A stretch of 64,000 nt of DNA from Trichobilharzia regenti (taxonomy: Eukaryota; Platyhelminthes; Trematoda; Strigeidida; Schistosomatidae), in contig OX235263.1 in assembly GCA_944472135.2 (NCBI GenBank), forward strand, positions 7,423,517-7,487,516. The letters run 5' to 3'. Below the pieces are notes generated by a model. It was not told where the DNA came from. It saw only the letters and a list, made by a program, of their open reading frames with translations, and did no database searches. A program made the translations under genes and the position numbers. This document shows, piece by piece, positions 18,691 to 29,595 of the stretch (position 1 is the stretch's first letter; the number at the start of each line of letters is the position of its first letter).

Positions 18691-19075
18691 ACAATATTGG
18701 GTGTATGTGTGTGTGTGTGTTTGTCTATGCCAAACTACCTTCTTGGATAACACTGTTTCTCTTCTGAGTTACCTCCGGGTGACGGGTCTAGAGGGAGGTG
18801 TGAAAGATGAAAATGGATTATATTTAAATATTTATATAGGATGTATTGGTTGCAGTTTTTTTTTTAAAAAAAACAATTTCTTTTTGACTTTTCTTTCAAG
18901 AATATTAACCCCCCTTCAACAACACTCCCACCCTCCCTTACCCCGCCCACCGACTTTTGTACATAAACCTAGTTTTCCTTTTGATTTGCCCTGTGGTTTT
19001 TCTCTTCTCCTGTTATATGATGTAATTCCTCATTCTGATTTGAATATTTTTTGTAAAAGAATAAAATAAAACTAT
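18691..19075 (+). other. Pelota 3' UTR with tandem AATAAA signals
   Basis: About 375 bases after the stop lie two overlapping AATAAA hexamers (19060-19065 and 19065-19070). The interval holds TG-rich and C-rich low-complexity runs and no recognised transposon. A GA microsatellite (19106-19120) and the RTE-A copy at 19170 follow. The position makes these the likely pelota cleavage and polyadenylation signals. Confidence 0.6.
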
Positions 19076-19169
19076 TCATGAAAAAATCCCCCCTCAAACA
19101 TTAATAGAGAGAGAGAGAGAAAAGACGGGTAGTTCAGCGAATAGTTTCTCTTTTTTTGATGGCGAATTC

Positions 19170-20129
19170 TATCTATCTGTCTGTTTTCGACATAGAACTT
19201 TGCTCCGATGTGCGACAGTTCGAGTTTTCACACTCCATCCATGTAGCACACAAAGAAAGTAGAAGAAATCCATAATAGAGACAGTAAACAGAGGTGTGAG
19301 ACAAAGGAGTAGTAATAACGAAGAACAATATAGTTTCATTGGAAGTCATAAGTCACAGGGAGTGGCTGCATATGTACCATTGAGAACGATTTTCAGCCAT
19401 GTCACCAATTGTTTCCAACCATTGGCTTTTACCGTTCCTAGGACTCCAACTATTCAGGAAGTCTACACCTTCCTACGTGGCTTAGACTAACTGTTGTGGA
19501 TTTCATTGACTGGTGCCATGTTTTGGTTTCATCGCCACTAGCTAGCTCTTTTCCAGCCTGATCCTATATCAGCTAACATTCCCAGCTGTCGAGGAAGGCA
19601 ATGATTAGGCATGCATACGTAACACATGTCCTAAACATCTCATTCGATGTGGCTTCACAGCCTCGTCGATTGATTTCCCCTCCTTACATAGCACTCGACC
19701 GAAACCTAACCTCAATATTGTTCACCTTATTATACCACTTCACACGGGAGATAGAGCGCAGGCACCTATGATCAAGGACAGGTAGCTAGACTTTTCATGT
19801 TTTCCACTCTCAATGGCCAGGTCTCACAACGGAGCGGACTGTTGAGCAGTACATACACCCTTTGATCGATAGCCAGCCGGATATCACGTGTACTAAGCCA
19901 GAGACGGCGTAAACTGGCATATGCGAAACGAGTTAGAGATCAACCCATTGCAGCTGAAGTGAAGCGGTCAACGTGCTCTACCACTTCACTCCCTATTGCT
20001 AAACTAGGAGTCAGTGTGGTCCAGTCCTGTAACATCATTTGGCATTAGGCGGGAGCTGATTGAATGCCAAACATTCGTAGATTGCAGCTCAAGGTGTTCA
20101 GAAGACTCTACATTTTGTCAGCGTCCTGG
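19170..20129 (-). mobile_element. RTE-A copy, 960 bases, with 10-base target duplications
   Basis: Minus-strand RTE-A from the RT thumb to the 3' end (GTTTTCGACATAGAACTTTG near 19180 on plus). It is flanked by TGGCGAATTC at 19160-19169 and 20130-20139. The 5' truncation point is in the segment following the YADD box. Multiple small indels; pseudogenic. It lies just beyond the pelota polyadenylation signals, opposite to the gene. Confidence 0.88.
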
Positions 20130-20139
20130 TGGCGAATTC

Positions 20140-21320
20140 ATGTACAATAGCGAATATATAAACGTGGTTATTTTGTATGTGCGTGCGTGTGTGTGTACAC
20201 TAAATTTGTCAAACGAAAATACAGTTATCAAGTTTGTGGTGGAATTACGTAATACGAAAGGCGTTTAGATGAATTGGATTTTGGTATAAGAGGGTAGTAA
20301 CAAAAGTGATGAGTTGTCACAAAAATGAATAGTTTAACGAAAGAGTTGTGCTCAGGGTGTACAAGGAAATAAAATAAAATATGGAATTACGTAAAAGTTT
20401 TGGGTAGTTAGAAAAAACAGCCAGACAAGCAAAAATTAAGTCAGATCAACAGAGTTCTTACCGTGATAGTAGAAGTGGTTGAATAATTTTCTTTTGTATA
20501 CATAGTTCTGGTTTTTCTAACTGAATGACTAGGGCTTCTACAATACAAAAAAGACGGAAACGTATTGTCTTCAGTAGGTTGTTCTTCACTTTGTAGATTA
20601 CTTTGAAGCAGGAGGCGTTTGTTGTGATGGAATGACCAGTGTTGATGAGATATTCGATTATTGCACTACTTCCTTTCTACAGCCACGCTGGATAGTGTTC
20701 TTTGACCGTTTTTTTTGACAGGATACCCGTCGAACGACCGATGTACCCCTGGCATCACAGCAACACCAGGTGAACTGATGTATACACACACATCGAAGTG
20801 GTCAGGTGCTAGATCTTATCCTTTGGGCTTCTGCAGATCAACGGGCTATTTGGTCCGTGTATGATTTGCTTTCTGTGATGAGACCAGCTTGTTCCGGTGG
20901 TTGGTGGAGTTCTGCATCCAGTGCATCCACTTATTCTCTCCAGGATGAAGTGACTTACTATTTTGCTTGACCATGGACAAGAATATGATTCTGCACCAGT
21001 TCTTTGGCAGTTTAATAAGCTAATGGTTCTTTCGGTCAATAAGTACCTTTCCTTCCTTGCAAACATTTTGTAATAGTTGATCGCTCCATCGAAAAGAAAA
21101 AGTCTCTTCCCAAATAAACATCCTCTTGTGTATCGACTATATAGTCGTTTATTCCCAGTCGTTGAAAATGTGTGTCTGTGGGTCAAACACAGAAGGCTTG
21201 CCAACCAAACACACACCCACGATTCAGGTTCATTTCTTGTCTGACATACTCCTAAATTCCGCCTAGTTTACTGGCCAACAGTTAGTCGTGAAAAGAGGGG
21301 AACACCCATATGGACATTAG
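20140..21320 (-). mobile_element. Degraded PLE, minus strand
   Basis: It shares a long colinear similarity with 27140-28170 (for example GTCGAACGACCGATGTACC and the GGCTTCTGCAG region). The minus frame near the latter reads CDVLKKRIAASLRR followed by SGYV and YIGRST-type sequence at 28000. That places the GIY-YIG zinc-finger region of a PLE here. Frames are heavily broken. Confidence 0.6.
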
Positions 21321-21323
21321 AAA

Positions 21324-22312
21324 GAAGTTCAGCAACACAGATATCTTTTTGGCGATTTCATTTTCAAAAGCATCTGTACAATCCCATTTAAATACATAAT
21401 TTTACATGGATACAATTCTTATTTGATTCCACATAATTACGACGGCAAATGAGAGGTGATAATTATTTTCAACTAGATATGGTTTACAACGAAAGGCTTA
21501 GAAACAAAATTACACGGGATTAGAACGGATAACAAGTGCGTAAAAAGTGAGCATGGAAACAAAAATTGAAATAATAATTTTCAACTTGAGATGGGAGATA
21601 GGAGATGTGAATATAGATTACAAGAGCCTTAGAAACACAAAAATTGCACGGGATTATAGCGAATTACAGGTGTATAGAAAATGTACTACAGAAGCCCTCA
21701 CAATATGCATTGAGAAGCCGGAGCTGTGTGTTCAAAAGAAATTAGTCCAACCTCTACAACTACCATGGACCTAGTTCAGTATGTTCCCTTAGTTTCCGCT
21801 TTTTTCGTTCTCTTTTTTCTTTTTGATCTTTCGTTCGCTGTGTGTGATTCTTACTCCCTCTGTCTTCATTCGATTCACTCCATTTTTTCAGTTATCAAAA
21901 CAGTTATTTTAAGTTTGTTTCCATGCTTTTCCTGTGCACATTTATAATTCGTTTCAAATAACTATTTTACAATTATATCTCAGTCCTGTGCAATTTTTGT
22001 GTTTCTAAGGCTCTTGTAATATATATGCACACCTCCTAACTCCCATCTCAAGTTGAAAATTATTATTTCACTTTTGTTTCCATGCTCATTTCTTACACAC
22101 TTGTTATCCGTTCTAATCCCGTGTAATTTTATTTCTAAGCCTTTCCTTGTAAACCATATCTAGTTGAAAATAATTATCACCTCTCATTTGCCATCGTAAT
22201 TATGTGGAATCAAACAAGAATTGTATCCATGTAAAATTATGTATTTAAATGGGATTGTACAGATGCTTTTGAAAATGAAATCGCCAAAAAGATATCTATG
22301 TTGCTGAACTTC
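21324..22312. repeat. Large inverted repeat, arms of about 340 bases
   Basis: The left arm (about 21324-21665) reappears as its reverse complement at about 21980-22312. Examples are GAAGTTCAGCAACA against TGTTGCTGAACTTC, and GGCGATTTCATTTTC against GAAAATGAAATCGCC. The arms differ by scattered substitutions and small indels. The ~310-base loop carries a PLE-like tail (ICIEKPELCVQKK at 21703-21741). It looks like two copies of one element end inserted head-to-head, or a foldback element. Confidence 0.8.
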
Positions 22313-22324
22313 GCGTTCTCTTCA

Positions 22325-22860
22325 ATCTAAAAGACGGAAAGTTGGATGTGGTGGCTATCAGCCTCATCCTGTAAGAATAAAAAAAAATCGCTATTGGGAT
22401 CTTTGAAGCTCAAACATGGAATTTTATTTTCCAATTGGAGCATAATGGAATGAAAGAAAGTGTGTGTGTGTGTGTAAAAAGGGTATATACCTAAATTACT
22501 GATAAGAACCTTCTGTTACACATACAATGATGAATGGGATATTCGAATTACTGCAGACTTGGTGAAGGGGGGGAGCTGTAAACTTAAGATTCGTCCAAGT
22601 TTTCCAACTCTCAGTAGTGACTATACACGGTAATGTACTTGATGTGTAAAAAATCTTGCTGTATTTCGTTGGCTTAGCCCTGTGAAATAACCCCAGCAAT
22701 CCTCAGTTTCCTACAGATACTGTCATTTAGTAATGCAGACTGACTGTAAAATTAACACCAATTGTTTCAGAATATGAGAATGACCACTATAAGCAATACC
22801 TAAAAAGTAAAAAGGTTAAATTCTCGTAGAAGAGGATCCTAAGAAACAGTTTGTTTCAGA
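22325..22860. other. Unassigned intergenic sequence
   Basis: A short SINE-D-like segment may lie at 22335-22380 (CAGCCTCATCCTGTAA). The remainder has no recognised repeat; short frames on both strands match nothing I know. Confidence 0.3.
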
Positions 22861-22861
22861 T

Positions 22862-23040
22862 TAAGGCATAGCTCAGTGGTGACGTCTCTGATTACAGCAT
22901 TAGGTGACGCGAGTTCGAATCTTAGGAGAGAAGACATCAATTCCTCCAAGGTTGTAGATACGCCATTCTGACGAGTGTCAATAAGCGCCTAACATTAAAT
23001 ACAAGGTTTACGGCCGATTGGCTCCAACCATCTAACCTGG
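22862..23040 (+). mobile_element. SINE-C copy (tRNA-like head)
   Basis: The head GGCATAGCTCAGTGGTGACG has a perfect A box (TAGCTCAGTGG) and a B-box-like GAGTTCGAATCT. The body holds AATTCCTCCAAGGTTG and ends CGATTGGCTCCAACCATCT. The same order occurs at 54371-54570, and the body alone at 55105-55180. No hammerhead core is seen in this family. Confidence 0.7.
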
Positions 23041-23189
23041 TTGACCACATTACAAAGTTGGCTAATATAGAATCCAAAACGAAGTTGCCTAGAGTTCTAG
23101 GGCGAAGTCATCACCGGCAGTGGGATCCACCCAGTCGAGATTGAAGACATCTACTCTCCCTCGATGACATTCATGGACTACTCATTGAG

Positions 23190-24236
23190 TTGATTCCCAG
23201 TGGTTGAATGGTCTATGAGTTTGCATTGTAACCGGAAGGTTGTAGTTTAAAAATAAGAAGTGAAGTGGTAGAGCACGTTGACCGCTTCACTTATTTGGGA
23301 AGTACCATCAGCCAGTGCCAACGGGTTGATCTCTGACGAAATCTCAGCACGAATACAGGGGGCTCGTTTCGCATTTGTTAGTTTACGCCAACTCTGGCGT
23401 AGACGAGATGTTCGACTATCGACCAAAGGGCGGGTGTACTGCTCAACAGTCCGCTCCGTCCTCCTTTATGGTTGGCTCTGAGACCTGGCCACTGAGAGTG
23501 GAAGATATGAAAAGACTAGCTGCCTTTGATCATAGGTGCCTGCGCTCTATTTCCCGTGTAAAGTGGCATAATAAGGTGAGCAATATTGAGGTTAGGCCTC
23601 GGTCGAGTTCTAGGTAAACAGGGGAAATCAATCGACGAAGTCGTGAAGCTACAAAGACTGAGATGGTTAGGACATGTGTTACGTATGCCAAGCCATCGCC
23701 TCCCTCGACAATGAGCAATGTTAGCGGATATAGGGTCAGGTTGGAAAAAAGCTAGTGGCGGTCAAACAAAAACTTGGCCCCACCAGTCAATGAAATCCAC
23801 AACAGTTGGTCTAAGCCACGTAGGAAGGTGTAGACTTCCAGGCTGGGGTCCTCGGGACGGTAAAAATCTATGGTTGGAAACAATTGGTGACATGGCTCAA
23901 AACCGTTCTCAGTGGCGCAGATGCATCCACTCCCTGTGACTTATGATCTTCAATGAAACTGTTTTGTATTTCTTTATTACTCCTTTGTCTCACACCCCTG
24001 CTCACTGTTTCTATTATGCTTTTCTTGTACTTTCTTCTCTTGCTTCGCGTGCTACACGGAATGTGGCGACTTGAACTTCCGCACATTTATGCAAAGTTCT
24101 ATGTCGAAAACAGACAGACAGGAAGGTTGTAGGTTTGAAACTTCGAGGTGGAGGTGTACTGATGATGAGCCTCAAACTAGGACGAAACAGCTATCCAGTA
24201 CTCTTGGTTGGTTTTCAATAGTTCCGTGATCAAAGT
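23190..24236 (+). mobile_element. Hammerhead SINE (SINE-A) split by an RTE-A insertion
   Basis: Head at 23190-23245 (A box TGGTTGAATGG); the rest at 24133-24236 with CTGATGA-TGA-GCCT, CTAGGACGAAACAG and CTATCCAGTACTC. CTGATGA and GAAAC are both intact here, the best-preserved pair in the window. RTE-A (23246-24120) sits between copies of the 12-base word GGAAGGTTGTAG. Confidence 0.85.
23246..24120 (+). mobile_element. RTE-A copy nested in SINE-A, 12-base target duplications
   Basis: Flanked by GGAAGGTTGTAG at 23234-23245 and 24121-24132. It encodes FTYLGSTISQCQ, then in an open frame GARFAFVSLRQLWRRRDVRL and VRSVLLYG, then [10 protein letters not shown] and the 3' end. It lacks the 5-base insertion seen in the copies at 4546 and 11664, so it belongs to a different subfamily branch. 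Confidence 0.92.
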
Positions 24237-24595
24237 TGGAGTAATAGAATCCAGTTAACGCCAACACAAAAGGGCTATAAATATGGTATTGGTTAGTATC
24301 TTAAGCTGTCCATGAATGCAATTATATATGCAACAAGATACTCGATGAAAGCATACTAGAGTGGTTCAATTATGTTACATCTATGAAGAGTATAATCTCT
24401 GAATATACTCAGTTGAGAAGGTTTCAGCGCATATTATTGGAAAGAGTAGGCTTACAATACTCTTCTCTGACAACCTTTTAAAAGCCATGGATTTTGAATT
24501 AAGAAGTTTATAGAAGAAAGAAGTTCCTCACTGGTCCCTACATTAGACTTGTCAGACAAGAATAAAAATTACTTAGGGTTAATGTTTGCATCATC
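24237..24595. other. Unassigned intergenic sequence
   Basis: AT-rich, with no frame, repeat or signal I can name. Confidence 0.3.
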
Positions 24596-24599
24596 AAAA

Positions 24600-25870
24600 T
24601 ATTTAAGATAAGATAATAACTTTATTCCAAATCAGTACTTGTGATACAGAATGGAATTCTCACCATTTCACTACATACAGTATTGCATCCAGTTTGTACA
24701 TTAACAATAAATAAAGTTCTACATAGATTAAAGTTATCTCAGTCAGTTTTGACAACAACATACTAGCATGTCGGTAGCAAAGCCAAAATTTAAACAGTGT
24801 TTGAAGGTGTTAGAAAAGTAGATACTACTAGCATATTTACTGGCGTAAGCGATAGCAAAATTGTCGAGATATACAGAGTGTGAAAGAACGAAGAAGAATG
24901 TTTTAAGTAGAGTTTGTAAGGAAGAGAGAAACAAAAAATAAATACAGAATGAAAAAAAGTAGAGAGAAAACGTTGTACCTATAAATAACGTGAGTTGGAA
25001 AGACGAGATACATTTGTTCTACTGACTATTTAATAAGTTAAAGGTTTCACGCCTAATGCTTTCTTTATCGCACAGAACACGAGCTAGGTAGGGTATGGAT
25101 GAGTTTTTGTACTTACTAGTGCGGGCATATAGTTTCCTATATAGGCTTCTGGTTTTCCCTGAAGAGATACAAGGGGAGAGTTGTGAATGTAGAGGGTGTT
25201 GTGAGTCAGATAAAATTGATTTCGCCCATTTTTCACATGAGTCCCTGTGCCTGTCCACCAGAATATTAACAAGCTGGCTAAGTGGCAAACTGTTAACCCT
25301 GCTGACAACCTTTAGCATCCTACGTAATAAGGTATAGTCTTTCTTCAATAGCCCAAGAAAGACTAAGGGGGAACAATAGAGAATAATAGGCAGAATACGG
25401 GAGTTAACAAATTGTAGTAGTAAGGGTTGGGTTACACCAGAATGTCTTAACTTCTTGATGTAGAAGGTAAGACGGAATATTTTCTTAGAAAACCTCAAGA
25501 TATGAGTCGACCAGGAAAGATTAGAAGATAGAGTGACGTCTAGGTATTTAATTTCCGACTTCGTTTCGATTTCAGTGCCATCTGTGTTGCACACTTCGTG
25601 AGTGCTAACCAGTTTGTTTAGGTCAGATTTGTGCCTAAAGGTGAAATTAACTGTTTGGCATTTGGAGGGGTTTAAGGTGAGACCGTTTTCCTTGGACCAT
25701 TGGCTGATTTCTGATAAGAAGCCATTTAGTTTAGAGCAGTCCCTTTGACATTTGACAGGTAAAGATACAGTTAGGTCGTCAGCATATTTGACAACGTTAA
25801 TGTCATTTGAAGATGGTAGGTCATGTAGAAAGAATGAAAAGACAAAATGTGGTGAATAATCAAATTGTAA
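24600..25870 (-). mobile_element. Non-LTR retrotransposon 3' part (CR1/jockey-like, second family)
   Basis: On minus, from the RT: FVFSFFLHDLPSSNDINVV followed by KYADDLTVSLPV (catalytic YADD), NGLTLNPSKCQTVNF, then a long frame (25594-25019) IKYLDVTLSSNLSW, FYIKKLRHSGV, LLRRMLKVVSR and a C-terminal VLCDKESIRRETFNLLNSQ. The 3' end near 24600 reads AATAAAGTTATTATCTTATC on minus. The 191-codon frame is intact, so the copy is fairly young. It belongs to a different family from the element at window start. Confidence 0.87.
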
Positions 25871-25889
25871 CTAGGAGAGGGGATAAAAC

Positions 25890-27129
25890 CATCAGCCTGT
25901 TATGCACTCGTCGAGTAGTTAATAGTCCTGACGCGGAAAGAGGGAAATTAGAAGAACACCAGGTTTACGATGATACTTGTATTTTCCAGACAAGGAAAAT
26001 AAATGTCACACAAGAGTGTGTGATTGAAATGGTACGAGAGTACGAAATGTGTGAACACAAGAATATAATTAAAAGTATATATGAAAATGCACCTTATCCA
26101 ATAAGATAAGGTCTTACTATTATTGGTTGTAATGTCATGTGACAACAAGGTCATACATGTTTATTTAGTTAGTGGACAGACAAAAGCATAATGTCAGTTA
26201 GAATGGAGTATAGATCCATATACACATAGCAAAATATAACTGTCAAAAACAAAACACACATCATGTGGATACATATCACAGCCTCAATGGGTTGATCTCT
26301 GACAAATTCTCAGTACGGATACAGAGGGCTATTTTCACATATGCCAGTTTACACCGTCTCTGGCTTAGTGGACGTGATATCCGATTGACTATCCATCAAA
26401 GGGCGTGTGTACTGATCAACAACAGCTAGCTGTGTCCTCCTGTATCGCTGTCTGTGAGACCTGGCCTTTGAAAGTGAAGGACATGAAAACGCAGGCTAGC
26501 TGTGTTTGATCATAGGTACCTGCGTTCTATCTCCCATGTGAACTGGTGTGTTGAAGTCAGCAATATTGAGGTTAGGCATCGGTTGAGTGCTAGGGTAAGG
26601 AGGGAGGGGAAATCAATCGTAGAGATTGTGAATTTACACTGGTTGAAATGGTTGGAATATGTGTTATGCATGCCTAGCCATCACCTTTCTCGACAACGGG
26701 CAATGTTAGCTGACATCGGATGGATCACGTTGGAAAAGAGCCAGTGTTGGTCAAACCAAAACTAAGATGGCTTCATCAGTCAATGAAGAAATCCACAACA
26801 GTTAGTTTAAGCCAGCCAGCCACATAGGAAGGTGTAGACTCCCTGACTGGTTGGGGTCCTCGGGATGGTAAAAACCAATGGTTGGAAACAATTGGTGACA
26901 TGGCTCAAACTCATCGTTCTCAATGGCTGGCATAGATGCATCCACTCCTAGTGAATTATTATTTCCAATGAAACTATATTGTTCTTCGTTATTACTATTC
27001 CTTTGTCTCACACCTCTGTTTACTGTCTCTCTCATGCATTTCTTCTCTTGCTTTGTGTGCTACATGGATGGAGTGTGGGAACATGAACTGGTGCACATCG
27101 GTGCAAAGTTCTGTGTCGAAAACAGACAC
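25890..27129 (+). mobile_element. RTE-A copy interrupted by a solo LTR, with near-perfect target duplication
   Basis: RTE-A begins CATCAGCC (25890-25897), is interrupted by the LTR, and resumes at 26279 through GGGTTGATCTCTGAC, FDHRYLRSISHVNW to the 3' end CGAAAACAGACAC near 27129. The flanks are GGGATAAAAC (25880-25889) and GGGATGAAAC (27130-27139), a 10-base duplication with one change. Frames are badly broken. Confidence 0.8.
25898..26278. mobile_element. Solo LTR, 381 bases, 5-base target duplication CAGCC
   Basis: Begins TGTTATGCACTCGTCG and ends TATCA. It is flanked by CAGCC at 25893-25897 and 26279-26283. It matches the LTR at 8456 over the start, AATAGTCCTGA, GATGATACTT and TGTCACACAAGAGTGTG. 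The 100-codon frame across it is chance. Confidence 0.85.
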
Positions 27130-27139
27130 GGGATGAAAC

Positions 27140-28170
27140 TTATTAAAAGGGTAGTAGTGATGAGTTTTCAATCCATAAAAAAAGAAGTTGAATAAGTGCA
27201 TTACAGTTACGTAATAAGACGAATAATTTAATGAATGAATTGTGATCAGGATGCACATAGAAACGCAGGAAAATATGAAATAATCTAAGAGTCTTGAAGG
27301 AATACAAGGGTTAGAAGAAAAACAAGCACACAAAAAAGTCAAGTCAGTAAAAATCAACACGGTTGTCACCATGATAGTAAAAGCAGTTGAATAATTCCCT
27401 TTTATATACATAACTCTGGCTTTCCCAACTGAATGGCTAAGGCTTCAGCAATACAAAGGTTATTTTCTTCACTTTATAGACCACTCTAAAGGAGACGTTT
27501 GTTAAGATAAAAAGGGCCAGTGACGACGAGGTGTTCGATTATCTCACTCATTATACAGCCACTTATACTGTGGTGAGAGCTGGCCACTAGCCAAATTGGT
27601 AGACAGTCATCTACGTGAATGTTTACGTTCCCAGTATTGGTCGTGAGAAAAATAAGAACAAAGTCTGATTCAACAACTAATCACAGCAGACTTTGCGTAG
27701 GCGGATACAATTTGCAGATAGATTATCTCAACTTCAAGGAACAGCCACAAAGAGATGAAAGATTCACGTTCAGCGAGAATCCATCAATCAGAAGACTGTG
27801 TTTGTTTGTCTACAATAATCTCTAATAATGTGCATGAAAATCTATAAATATGTGTTGATTTCCTAAATAAACGATCTGTTGCCTGACCCTTGTCTTTTGT
27901 TGTTACAATACTACCTTTCTGAAGTAATGAGGCATAGTGTTCTTGACAGGATATTGTCGTCGAACGACCAATGTACCTGGCTGACTCCACAGCAACAGGT
28001 CGTCTGACATATCCTGATATATAAGTGGTCAGACACAAGATCTTGTCCTTAAGGCTTCTGCAGAATACTACTCTTAGCGTTGTTCCGAAGAATGTTCTTC
28101 TCAAAGATGCTGCAATTCTCTTCTTGAGGACATCGCAGACTAAGTATTTCTTGAAATCAAGATTCAAGTA
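27140..28170 (-). mobile_element. Degraded PLE, minus strand
   Basis: On minus: CDVLKKRIAASLRRTFFGTT, LKDKILCLTTYISGY, then ARYIGRSTT, the RT-GIY-YIG linker and YIG-R motif of a PLE. Colinear with 20220-20840. Its 3' side joins the RTE-A copy ending at 27129. Frameshifted. Confidence 0.7.
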
Positions 28171-28690
28171 ACGTTTCTTATAAAAACGAACTGGCTATTC
28201 AGTAGCTAAAGTATGTTTAAATCATCTCTCACTGATTACTTGTGTGTTTTGCTATTCAGCACTGTATACAGTTAAAAAAATTTCATTCAATCAGTTCCCT
28301 CTGATTAGTTTGAACACACAAAGAACTAACATATTTTGCAGGATAATACGAGTTCAGGTCTCCAAATTTACTTAATTGTTTGTCCATGTCATCATTTTAC
28401 TTTCACCACCCACCCACTCACTAACTTCTTTAACTTTCCCATTATATGATGCATAAATTCACTATGTTGTTCAATTTCCCTATTGTCTCTAGCCAGTCCT
28501 TGTCTCTAAGCAAAATCTGGCCCCCCAACCACTACCACATCTTGTCTACTTATACTATAAATAGTTAGTCTTTTAACATTGAGTAAAATAATTTGTCTGC
28601 TTACATCACTTTTTTTGAAATTATTTTGCTTATACTTTCTATCCATAATAACTCGACGTCATTGTGAGTAAAGTATGCATGTAACTTATA
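28171..28690. other. Unassigned AT-rich sequence
   Basis: Contains a C-rich stretch (CCACCCACCCACTCACTAAC) and otherwise nothing recognised. Confidence 0.3.
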
Positions 28691-29285
28691 GTTTGATATT
28701 GTTTAGGATGTATGCTCAGTAGGGCTCCGTGTGCTTTTGGAAGTGTGTCAGCAGTTGTTACTCCCCGGAGGCCCACGCCGTGGAAGTTGATTGGTCCTTT
28801 GGGTAAGTGGAAGAGAAAGAGGGTTAGTGTTGCGCGACCGCAGAGCCCAGGCGACAACTGCTTGAAGCCGGTCACACACGACCTATATGAACTGGTTTCT
28901 TGGATTGGTTCCGTATTAGTAAACCTACCGCCGGTTATGGACCACCGTAGGGTAAGTCGGGATGTTCAATTTTCGGGGTCGACCTTTTCTACCCCCCTCC
29001 CTACAGAGTTGAGAGACAGTATAGCTGGCTGGCATGCTGGTCATCTGAGGGAAACACCTCACTGCTGTTAAACCTCTGTTCCCCAGCAGTACGACTTCAC
29101 CTACAGACCCCCAGCATAGTGTCAAAGAAATTTTACAAACTGCCTGTAACTGCTTTTAGTCTAACCGTTATCCTAAAAATCTTCCTGACATGGTAGAACC
29201 TGCGGGAACAATAGTTCCAGCCAGTGTAACATGTTGGGTCATTGCGATATACAAGCCCAGCGACCACCACGTCAAGCTAGTAGCT
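28691..29285 (+). repeat. Repeat F, longer copy with a 119-codon frame
   Basis: The 3' half matches 17111-17437. The 5' half has an open frame (28712-29071) that is GC-richer than its surroundings and reads TPRRPTPWKLIGPLGKWKRK, then PQSPGDN and VTHDLYELVSWIGSVLVNLP. It ends at the same TAGCTAT as the other copy and then joins an RTE-A 3' end. Its style suggests the 5' ORF or leader of a retroelement; I cannot name the family with certainty. Confidence 0.5.
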
Positions 29286-29595
29286 ATTGATCGGGGTAGC
29301 CACATAAGAAAATGCAGACTTTCTGGTTGGGGTCCTCGGAACGGTAAACACCAATGAAGACTGGAGACAATTGTGGTGACATGGCTCAAAATCGTTCTCA
29401 ATGGCTAGCGCAGATGCATCCACTCCTTGTGACTTATAATTTCCAATAAAACTATATCGTTCTTCGATATTACTATGCCTTTTGCCTCATATAACTCTTT
29501 ACTGTCTGTGTTTTGAATTCCTTTCTACTTTTCTTTTCTTGCTTTGTGTGCTACATGGAGTGTGGTGACTCGAACTGCTACACATCGGTGCAAGG
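29286..29595 (+). mobile_element. RTE-A 3' end fragment
   Basis: Carries CTTTCTGGTTGGGGTCCTCG, GACATGGCTCAAAATCG and the family 3' end (TGCTACACATCGGTGC). It is followed without a gap by a second RTE-A fragment. Confidence 0.8.

Noticed and set aside
25807..26109. 100-codon frame as a gene
   Set aside because: It spans a retroelement remnant and most of a solo LTR with clear target duplications.
28712..29071. 119-codon frame as a host gene
   Set aside because: Its downstream half is repeated at 17111 and no splice context is seen; kept as repeat F.
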